Below are positions 57,101 through 64,000 of a stretch of 64,000 nucleotides of DNA, piece by piece (the stretch's first letter is position 1; every line of letters begins with the position of its first letter). Made by a program: the position numbers and the translations under genes. Origin of the DNA: Clavaria fumosa. Its lineage: Eukaryota; Basidiomycota; Agaricomycetes; Agaricales; Clavariaceae. The notes beneath the pieces are model-generated. The model saw nothing but the letters and a program-made list of their open reading frames with translations, made no database searches and had not been told where the DNA came from. The DNA lies in NCBI GenBank assembly GCA_951802425.1, contig OX637800.1, positions 1,116,001 through 1,180,000 of the forward strand. The letters are read 5' to 3'.

Positions 57101-57753
57101 GTCTGGGAGGCATCCTTTATGCGACTCACACCCGCCCGGACATCCAATACGCGACTAATGCCTGTGCACAGTTCGGAGCCAATCCCGGGAAGACTCACCT
57201 TATCGCTTTAAAGAGAATCCTCCGCTATCTCAACGGTACAGTGAGCTACGGACTAACCTTGGGCGGTAGGGGCGACGGAGTCGACCTCGTTGGGTGGACT
57301 GACTCAGATTGGGCACAGGACCCCGACGACCGACGCTCGATCGCCGGCTTCGTTTTCGACGTCGCTGGTGGCACCGTCTCGTGGTCATCGAAGAAACAGC
57401 CAACCGTCGCTCTGTCCACAGTCGAGGCCGAGTATATGGCCTCAGCGAATGCTACCAAGGAAGCCATATGGCTACGCACCCTACTTGCTGACCTCGGTTT
57501 TGCCCCGTCTGCTGCTACCGTCATCCATGCCGACAACCAAGGATGCATCGCGCTCGCGAAGAACCCCGTCGCACACTCGTGCGCAAAACATATCGACATT
57601 CGCCATCACTTCGTTCGCGAGTGGGTCTCCAGCGGCGAAGTATTGTTTCAATATTGCCCAACGACCCAAATGGTTGCGGATATCTTGACCAAAGCCCTCC
57701 CTCGCGACCTGTTTGAAAAATTCCGGGATGCGATCGGTGTTTCTGCGTCGTAG
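54143..57753 (+). pseudogene. pol: Cop-1 gag-pol with the RT palm deleted
   Basis: The first ATG (54143) lies in the primer site; MDSLRFTKLNGQNYATW (about 54170) is the likelier gag start. Gag has an Arg/Gly-rich stretch and a knuckle (CRYCKGKGHWANEC). Protease (VILDCGATGHMF, DCG for DSG), integrase (WHRRMGHLHLDG, CEGCAIGKSHR, VVADLTGP, RTDNGTELV, EQNGIVERT) and the start of RT (YKARIVAKGYS) follow in one frame. At about 56908 the sequence jumps to ARTIRLDQTAYIQALL in another frame, which is close to the RT C-terminus. Some 200-250 codons including the catalytic Asp-Asp box are missing. RNase H (VSWSSKKQPTVAL, STVEAEYMA, HIDIRHHFVREW) is complete to the stop at 57753. The copy cannot make RT. 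Confidence 0.93.
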
Positions 57754-57771
57754 TGACTTAGCAAGTGGGAG

Positions 57772-58077
57772 TGACGACGTGCACACCCTGTCAGGGAGTG
57801 CCGCGTCTACTACGACGGACTACTACGATGGATCCACCCCTCGTGCCGTGTCGCCAACTCTCCGGCGATGTTGTTACCTTTTAGATTAGACTTTGTTTAC
57901 TTTTTGACTCGTGCTTCGCGACTTCTATTGGACTCATATACCTGCGTAGCACGATACCTAGAGCTCACGCGTTCTCCCGCATGAACTCTAGGTTCGTATC
58001 TTCCCTCTCAACGTTGTACCTAGTGAACTTACAATATACGCGTTCTCCTGCGTGAACTCTAGACTGTGCTGCTGAAA
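57772..58077 (+). repeat. 3' LTR of Cop-1
   Basis: 306 bp, directly after the polypurine tract. Confidence 0.95.
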
Positions 58078-58082
58078 TAACT

Positions 58083-58234
58083 CTGTTCTATCCTAAGGCA
58101 TCAGTATGTCTGTAATACAAAGTCAAAGGATGTAAACTCACAGCTCAGTCAAATAGTGGACTGAGCTGTGGCACTGCTATGTCGCAACCAAATAAACACA
58201 CGCGTTACGTAATCTGTCCAGGTGATTACCAATA
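58083..58234 (-). repeat. 5' LTR of Cop-2, outer piece
   Basis: 152 bases completing the LTR begun at 53757, ending GGTGATTACCAATA, followed by CACCT. Here GTCTGTAATACAAAGTCAAAGG has the 10 bases missing from the 3' LTR. Confidence 0.92.
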
Positions 58235-58239
58235 CACCT

Positions 58240-58639
58240 CTGCAACTATGTTGATCTACTGAGCTCACCTTGTGCTACAGATCACATGCTGGTGTCTACA
58301 GCATGTGAGCCTTTTTACTGATGTGGGTGTGTACAGATTTAAAGATTGGACAGAGTCCTAGATAGACATGATGTAGAACTACTAGAAGCCACGAAGTGAA
58401 TGAGAAGGAGCATTTGAGCTCGATAGCTTGGTCAGCACTCACCTGGCAGGAATGCGAGTGTCTTAAGAGGAAGAGCCAGTGACAATGCTTTTTTGCATCC
58501 CACCAGGCACTAGGGCTGGTTGTGCCTCAATAGGGCGGCAACTCAAGCCCAGATCACGGCAAAATGGCTTTGGAAGGGAACTATTGCAGTGTGCCAGGTC
58601 ACTCTCCACCAACAATTCAAGTAGAGTAAACATAAATTT
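58240..58639. other. Spacer, no gene seen
   Basis: Downstream of the kinase-like gene. A short inverted repeat (CACATGCTG...CAGCATGTG, near 58281-58308) could form a hairpin in the transcript end. Nothing else. Confidence 0.4.
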
Positions 58640-60342
58640 TTAAACGAGACGATTCAACTCATCCAGAGCCGCAGCTGCACTTGATATTTCTCCACTCATC
58701 ATTCTCATCCCCAGAGCCCTCACACCAGCAGGGATATCAGATGCAAATACAACCGCATCAACTATCAGCCTCCCAGCACTCCAAATGTCAACCTCCGCCC
58801 CATGGTTGGCCAGGAACACTGACGGGCAATGGGAGTTCCGGTCCAAATGCATTGCTGCTTGAGTCGGGGGTATAGCTGCATCATCCCAGTCGATGAGAAA
58901 CCACTTTGTGCGAGTGCCGCCATCCCGGATGATATTTGGCCAACGTATGTCCCGATGGAAAAGGGCAATCGGACCATCATGCATAACCTGCCTGGCCAGT
59001 CAGCTTAGGTCAAATCAATTGACAATTCATATTTGCATGCCTTGAGAGCTTCAAGTACACATTTTACAGCTTCCAGAACCTCTTGCGCCCGACGCGGCGA
59101 ATCATCAATGCCTTTTGGCTGGAGATATACTACCGACCCATGAATATCGTCATTGACATAGAAGTTCAAGATGCGATCGACATTTGGCACATGCTTGGCT
59201 TGCATTAATTCGTAAATGGTCCTCAGGTGGTTGACGCGAGCCTCTCCGTTGCGCATGTATTTTTTTTCAACAGCGGATGAACCAATTTTGATAATGGTGC
59301 CGGTTTCCCTGAGGTAATACCAAATGAGACGACATCACAGAACACACGGCAAGACACATTGCCTCACAGTCGAGAAATTGAAACAAGTTCAGTGTTGTGG
59401 CGAGCTCCTATCACATCCCGTAGCGAAGTGATAACGGAGCACAGCTTGATGATGCGTATGAGATTTGTCAAACGTTGGGACATCCACGAAAGATCGGCAA
59501 AGACCAAATCGATAACCGAATCTCGTAAAATAGCTGCTAGCATAACATGGGCTCCGACCGCATAATAACCTGAACAGTTAGTCAGTAAGGCTGGGAGAGC
59601 ATGGCACACTAAAGGACTGACCAAGAATATACGGAGCAGGGTCATACGTCCAGGTCAGCTTTTCGATGAGTTCATCCTTGGGGTGTGTACCCGAGAATCT
59701 GGGGGATTTCTCTTCACCCCTGAATATGCAAACAACCCCTGTTAAGACTCCGAAGTCCGGCCCCAGCAACGCGGTGCTGGTCTGGTTGTTGCTATCCCGG
59801 ATAGTTTTACACACGATAGCGGAATCAAGAAGCTGTCGAAGATTTCGATCCCAGAAAAGATGGAATGAACTCTCAGTGCTATCTTCATCCGGTGGTGGAA
59901 ATATAAGGGCGGGTTTGATAACGTCCATAATGTATGCCGCCTCCTCGTCTTCACTGGGTCTGAAAAGTTGGAGGAGGTCGTCTCGGGTACACATCGCCTT
60001 CGGATTCGCTCTGGATGATGCCAATTCTGTAATCACTTGGTCAGGCAGAGGGATTTTACAATTATCCTCGAGTGGCCCCGTAATATACGCGGAGAGGGCA
60101 TCTAGAGGGGGAGGTGGTCTACACGGAGTCGCCCAGCGTTGCAGAAGGGTGGGAGAGATATCGGCTACAAGGGCATGAGGACCAACAGTCAACACTCGTG
60201 CGACAGAATCTCGATGACGGGAGACGGGGTAAACCGATAAAAAAAAAAGGCAATAGTAGAACCAAACGAATAGGACAGCAGGACATATACAGTGGGGAAA
60301 AGGAAAGGGAAAGGGAAAGGGAAAGGGAAAGGGAGAAACCAT
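58640..60342 (-). CDS. Kinase-like protein of the type found with fungal Crinklers
   Basis: Four or five exons on the minus strand. The N-terminal region (SVARVLTVGPHALVADISP; LIFPPPDEDSTESSFHLF; LLGPDFGVLTG) is followed, across an intron at about 59629-59579, by YYAVGAHVMLAAILRD. After a second intron come TGTIIKIGSSAVEKKY and NHLRTIYELMQAKHVPN. The last exon (from about 58987) has a protein-kinase catalytic loop, HRDIRWPNII, and FLIDWDDAA, in which DWD takes the place of DFG. The motifs fit a kinase fold used as the C-terminal part of Crinkler-type proteins. The true start is unclear: the ATG at 60342 lies in a GGGAAA microsatellite (FPFPFP). The protein may instead be the end of the Crinkler gene upstream (61036-61749) on the same strand, 700 bases away across a pyrimidine-rich stretch. 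Confidence 0.62.
60296..60336. repeat. GGGAAA microsatellite
   Basis: About six copies of GGAAAG/GGGAAA. On the minus strand it would encode Phe-Pro repeats at the 5' end of the kinase-like frame, a reason to doubt that start. Confidence 0.85.
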
Positions 60343-60950
60343 AGGGCGAAGAGTACAGAGAAATGGAAGGATTGGAAAATGAGATACGAGGCCGTAACAA
60401 GAGCGAGTGGCGAAAAAGATGGATTGGCATATAAAGAGAAAACATGTTAAGGAGGATAGGAAATGGGAGTGAAGGCGATAGCGAAAGGGAGCGATAAGTT
60501 ATCAGTAGATTCAACTTACACAAAGGTGGGCCTATGCGGGGTCGCTTGCGACGATGGTCACTTTCTTCTGTTGTAAGAATGATTGGTAGAGAAAGGAATG
60601 ATGAGAGAATGCAACAGCAATGAAAGGTGAAGTGGCGAGTGGAAGGGGAAATGAATTAGTGTCAAGAAGAATTCCGCGAGGTACGTGACATCAATGAAGA
60701 GGAAAAGGACGATCACGGATGGAAGAGCATGAAAGTTACCCAAGGTTAGAAAAGTGGTTGCAATGTTGGCAGGATAATGAAGCGAGCAAGAACGGTGACA
60801 AATGAGCAGATAACACGTGAAGATAAAATCAATCACAATAATGTACCAAAGGAAATGAAAAGCGAGGCAGCAAATTTGTTGTGATTGAGGAAATTAAGAG
60901 GTAGCGAGAAGCGGATGAAGTATAGGGGGAAAAGAAGAGGAGGGGAAGTA
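60343..60950 (-). other. Pyrimidine-rich stretch (minus strand), no domain seen
   Basis: C/T-rich on the minus strand, like fungal promoters or long introns. It separates the Crinkler header exons from the kinase-like exons. Confidence 0.4.
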
Positions 60951-61838
60951 GACATGGTGACGAACCAACATCGGAGCGGCGGCGAGGGAAGCAATGTCAA
61001 TTGAGGGTGGCCATGCAAAATATCGTCAGCTTTGCTCATACAACACAACCACCGCACTTACCCGTCGGTAGCTGCACGATGATGTGGAGACAATCCTCCG
61101 GAGGAAGTTGTCGAAGGATGGCCGATAGTTTCATTCCACTACTCAGCCTCGTAGTGAATGTGGAAATATCGGCACCGCGTGACTGTATGCGCCGCGCCAG
61201 AGTGTCGTCGGGGTCCACAGGTTCTGTTACATTGAGATTGAGCTGCAAAGACAGTATGAGCCTTGACGCTGATGTTGTCGTATCGATGACGACATGGAAC
61301 CGACAACCCACCTTCAGGAGCACCAGGACAGTAGGACCAAGACGGTATTAGCGTCGACGCTTAAGCAGGTCTTATCGACGACGCACTTTCCAAAGGACAA
61401 GATCTTTGGCGAAGGGAATGTCAACCCCTTTCTCCTTGATGAGCTCCTTCAATCGGTTCACTTTGAAATCGACAGGGACGTCGACCTCGAATGGCGTAGT
61501 ATCGGTATCAACGAGACACCAAAGGCTAATAAGCCGCTTTGGCCAAAGGATTAACGTTAGATAAGAAAATAGTTGTGTACTGACTGGCACTGTAACTTCG
61601 GGCATTGGGGCAGCAGGATTGATGGTGGACGCGGTGGCCACAATTGGAGTTTCTGACTGAGTCTCAACTCTATTCTTGACGACGAGCTTTTTGAAAGCGC
61701 GAGACATTGTGCTCATCGCTGTTGGGCGACGCAGTATATATGGAGGCAAGAAGTAGCGAGTGGATGAGTTGGAAAAAAGCTGTAAGGACTGTTAAGATAC
61801 TCAGCCCGTATACGACAGCTGAGTGTGGGATTAGACGC
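60951..61838. repeat. Segmental duplication (second copy of 16183-17608)
   Basis: It begins at GTAGACATGGTGACGAACC and ends at GAGTGTGGGATTAGACGC in both places, same orientation. It differs by a replaced central block (61245-61437 versus 16475-16575) and by the insert at 16958-17583 in copy 1. Confidence 0.88.
61036..61749 (-). CDS. Crinkler-type N-terminal (header) domain gene, copy 2
   Basis: The exons correspond to copy 1 at 16262-16864 and are nearly identical in exon 1 (MSTMSRAFKKLVVKNR), the first half of exon 2 (ISLWCLVDTDTTPFEVDVP, LKELIKEK) and exon 3 (LNLNVTEPVDPDDTLARRI ... LHIIVQLPTG). The end of exon 2 differs completely (GVDIPFAKDLVLWK in place of copy 1's RPQLDHLAADMLILRK), as does the following intron (donor GTGCGT, acceptor TTTGCAG). 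DLVLWK is the more typical end of a header domain. A TATATA stretch at 61736-61744 may be the promoter, so the starts MSTMSR or MSR are likelier than 61749. In this family the header is linked to an effector domain; the kinase-like gene just downstream is the candidate. Confidence 0.72.
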
Positions 61839-62019
61839 CTCAGTCTTCAGGCAATTCAAGTAAATTAATGCATTAATCTATGGTAATTACAGTAAGTGTG
61901 TGATGCATAGATGATGGTAAGTTTGTGAATGGTGAGGATGCATCATCACCCAGAGGGAGATGATGCATGATGCCACCACACATCATGCATCACTCCTGCC
62001 ATCATGCATCCCACTCGCT

Positions 62020-62440
62020 GATGCCTGCCGCCCGCCCTGCTGCCGCTACCCGCCGCCTGCCCTGCTGCTGCCACCCGCCTCTGCCCTTCTGCTGCCACCT
62101 GCCGCCCGCCGCCCGCCCTGCTGCTGCCACCCGCTGCCTGCCCTTCTGCTGCTACATCACCTACGTGCTGCCTGCCCTGCTGCCGCTACCTGCCGCCCGC
62201 CCTGCTGCTGCCACCCGCCGCCTGCCCTGCTGCTGCCACCCACCGCCCGCCCTGCTGCTGCCACCCGCTGCCCACCCTGCTGCTGCCACCCACCTCTGCC
62301 CTTCTGCTGCCACCTGCCGCCCGCCCTTCTGCCGCCACCCGCCACCCGCCACCCGCCACCCGCCACCCGCTCCCCACCCCGCTGCTCCTGCCCTGCCGTT
62401 GCTGCCACCTCTGCCCAGCTGCTACCAATGGCCCCAGTCC
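62020..62440. repeat. GC-rich minisatellite
   Basis: Imperfect units of about 25-30 bases such as GCCGCCCGCCCTGCTGCTGC followed by CACCC. Three plus frames and three minus frames are partly open because of the composition. No protein is supported. Confidence 0.85.
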
Positions 62441-62464
62441 CCACCATTGGTCTGTGACCACGGT

Positions 62465-62690
62465 TGGGGGCTTGGGCCATTGCTACAGGGAGGGAGGGCG
62501 CACCTGGCAGGCAGCCTATCGTGGCCACCACGCTGCGCTGAAGGAGATGATTGAGGCGCAGTCGACTGCGTACTACTCGACAGCGCATCTGTGGGATGAC
62601 AGGGTGATCAGGCCAACGGACATGCGGGATGTGGTGGGTCTGGCGCTCGTGCTGGCTGCTTCGCGTACAGGCGGCGGCGCTGGGGCTGGG
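62465..62690 (+). pseudogene. Fragment of an acyl-CoA carboxylase carboxyltransferase (C-terminus)
   Basis: The frame reads MIEAQSTAYYSTAHLWDDR, then VIRPTDMRDVVGLALVLAAS. This fits the last 50-60 residues of a carboxyltransferase subunit, most like the beta subunit of 3-methylcrotonyl-CoA carboxylase, which takes part in leucine breakdown in mitochondria. Both sides are low-complexity GC-rich DNA and no upstream domain is present, so it is an isolated piece, either a captured exon or a gene remnant. Confidence 0.55.
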
Positions 62691-62710
62691 GCTGGGGCTG
62701 CCCCCGTCGC

Positions 62711-63139
62711 CCCGTCAGCCACGTCACACCCATTGCCCCTGTCGCCCCCGTTGCCGTTGTTGTTGTTGTTGCCCCTCCCGCCACCATTGTCGTTGGGCCA
62801 CTGCTGAAGAGAGGGAGAGAGGGAGGTGAAAGAGAGAGGGGGGAGGGTGAAAGAAAGAGAAAAAAGAAAGAAGGAGGAACACGCACCAGCAGTTGTCGTC
62901 ATTGCCGTTGTCACCTGCACCTCATTGAGACCCATAAGTCACAGCCACAGTATCTGTCCTACTGAGAGAAAAACTGTCCCTGCATCTTAGTCTGAATATA
63001 ATAAATTCTGAAAATAATTGGGAAGGATTGAGTCCACATGCTCAACAATCCTATGTTAAATTTACAGTGTAGAATGCTGTCTAAAAAGTGTGATGATGAT
63101 TGAATCAGTTTCTCACTTTACAGTTACATGTGTGACTAG
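62711..63139. other. Low-complexity to AT-rich spacer, no gene
   Basis: A purine-rich stretch (GAGAGAGGGAGG..., 62805-62880) passes into AT-rich sequence with no conserved frame. Confidence 0.5.
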
Positions 63140-63432
63140 TAGGGATGCCACAGTTTGGTTCTGAACTTTGGTTCGAACCTGAACTGGACTGGACCGGACT
63201 GAAAATGAGGTTCAGGTTCAGCCAAGTGGGTGGACTGAACCAAAATTTCGGTTCAGAAGCCCAAATTTGGGCGAACCATTACCTTATTTAGTAAAAGTCC
63301 GGTCCAACGAACCGGACTTGGACCAAACTCAGGTTTAAGGTTCGGAATTTGGCCTGAACCGGACCTAAAGTCCGGTTCTGGGTTCGAAAAATTCAGCCCT
63401 GAACCGGACTTAACTGGACTGTGGCATCCCTA
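63140..63432 (+). mobile_element. hAT-type MITE, copy 1
   Basis: 293 bp with terminal repeats TAGGGATGCCACAGT...ACTGTGGCATCCCTA and an 8-bp target duplication GTGACTAG (63132-63139; 63433-63440), the length used by hAT transposases. It encodes nothing. The inside is built from GGTTC/GAACC and GTCCGG/CCGGAC words in both orientations. Confidence 0.9.
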
Positions 63433-63656
63433 GTGACTAGGTGACTGCCTTGACCCGCCACACCATGCTCATGCCAGCAATGGTGTGTCATTATCCCCAT
63501 CCCCCTTCTCCCCTCACTAATCCACCATTTAGCAACTGACAACGACATTGACAACACCTGCAGCAGACAATGATGGCAATAATGGCCACAGCAGACAGTG
63601 ATGGCGACTACGACAGCAGTAGATGACAACAACTGCTGGTGCATGTTCCTCCCTCT

Positions 63657-63949
63657 TAGGGATGCCACGGTCCGGTTAAGTCCGGTTCAGGGCCAATTTT
63701 TTCGAACCCCGAACCGGACTTTAGGTCCGGTTCAGGCCAAATTCCGAACCTTGAACCTGAGTTCGGTCCAAGTCCGGTTCATTGGACCGGACTTTTACCA
63801 AATAAGGTAATGGTTCGCCCAAATTTGGGCTTCTGAACCTCAATTTTGGTTCGGTTCACCCACTTGGCTGAACCTGAACCTCATTTTCGGTTCGGTCCAG
63901 TCCAGTTCAGGTTCGAACCAAAGTTCAGAACCGAACCGTGGCATCCCTA
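63657..63949 (-). mobile_element. hAT-type MITE, copy 2 (inverted)
   Basis: Also 293 bp, in the opposite orientation to copy 1, TAGGGATGCCACGGT...ACCGTGGCATCCCTA, with the 8-bp duplication CTCCCTCT (63649-63656; 63950-63957). Together the two copies make a long inverted repeat with a 224-bp loop. Confidence 0.9.
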
Positions 63950-64000
63950 CTCCCTCTTTCTTTTTTCTCTTTCTTTTACCCTCCCCCGTCTTTCTCCAGG

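Larger units (their letters stand above)
53833..58077 (+). mobile_element. Cop-1: copia element with intact LTRs and a deleted RT core
   Basis: 306-bp LTRs at 53833-54138 and 57772-58077 with target duplication TAACT (53828-53832; 58078-58082), inserted in the 5' LTR of Cop-2. The primer site GATTATGAGACCC starts at 54139, and the polypurine tract AAGTGGGAG precedes 57772. The LTRs differ at seven positions by eye, all CpG/TpG or CpG/CpA. Confidence 0.96.
18073..58234 (-). mobile_element. Cop-2: copia retrotransposon expanded to 40 kb by nested insertions
   Basis: The LTR (TATTGGTAATCACC...TTTCTATA on the minus strand) is present at 18073-18290 (3' copy) and at 53757-53832 plus 58083-58234 (5' copy, split by Cop-1). 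Both sides are flanked by CACCT (18068-18072; 58235-58239). Gag-pol reads from 53740 leftward to 50745, stops at the Gyp-B outer insertion, and resumes in frame at 19131. The left part contains the end of RT and RNase H. With its insertions removed the element would be about 4.3 kb, a normal copia size. Confidence 0.93.

Noticed and set aside
61960..62588. Several long frames on both strands (Pro/Ala/Cys-rich and Gly/Gln-rich)
   Set aside because: They are open because of the GC-rich minisatellite; overlapping frames on both strands are all low complexity.
1..64000. tRNA, rRNA or CRISPR features
   Set aside because: No cloverleaf-like gene, rRNA core sequence or regularly spaced direct-repeat array was found; the tandem arrays have no unique spacers of constant length.

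Overview
This window looks like a transposon-dense region of a mushroom-forming fungus (Basidiomycota, probably Agaricomycetes). The signs are short GT-AG introns, a KDZ (Kyakuja-Dileera-Zisupton) transposase with a CxC2 cysteine cluster, a TET/JBP-like dioxygenase, Crinkler-type N-terminal domains, chromodomain gypsy elements and copia elements. There are no rRNA genes, CRISPR arrays or bacterial operons. All calls come from reading the sequence; no database search was run.

Layout. (1) 1-5722: a minus-strand Ty3/gypsy element (Gyp-A), cut by the left edge. (2) 5980-12600: an 82-bp tandem array invaded by a complete chromovirus (Chr-1, 6151-12046, TSD ATACT, LTRs differing at one base). (3) 12940-18072: a fungal gene cut by a hAT transposon, which abuts a Crinkler N-terminal gene copy. 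(4) 18073-58234: one copia element (Cop-2, TSD CACCT) stretched to 40 kb by insertions. Its 5' LTR holds Cop-1 (TSD TAACT). Its pol is split by a gypsy element (Gyp-B outer, 19132-50739, TSD CCCAG). The inside of that element is now a cargo block: a zinc-ribbon protein, a TET/JBP-like dioxygenase, a gag-like fragment, a KDZ transposase and a multi-exon gene. The KDZ gene is itself split by a second Gyp-B copy (28410-37213, TSD CTACT) and by Cop-3 (39518-44227, TSD GAAGA). (5) 58640-61749: a kinase-like gene and a second Crinkler N-terminal gene. (6) 61840-64000: a GC-rich minisatellite, a carboxyltransferase fragment and two hAT-type MITEs.

The reading frames of Cop-2 and KDZ rejoin exactly across the insertions, so the order of events can be read: Cop-2, then Gyp-B outer, then the cargo, then Gyp-B inner and Cop-3. 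Thus the TET/JBP and KDZ genes reached this place after Cop-2 inserted.

A theme running through the window is loss of CpG. Almost all differences between paired LTRs, and most nonsense codons (TGA where a conserved Arg is expected), fit CpG to TpG change. That is what cytosine methylation of transposons would leave, and the window also carries a gene of the family that oxidises 5-methylcytosine. Two gypsy families (Gyp-A, Chr-1) carry a primer site complementary to their own predicted mRNA 5' end (Tf1-like self-priming). The three copia elements share a primer site matching the anticodon arm of a Met tRNA.
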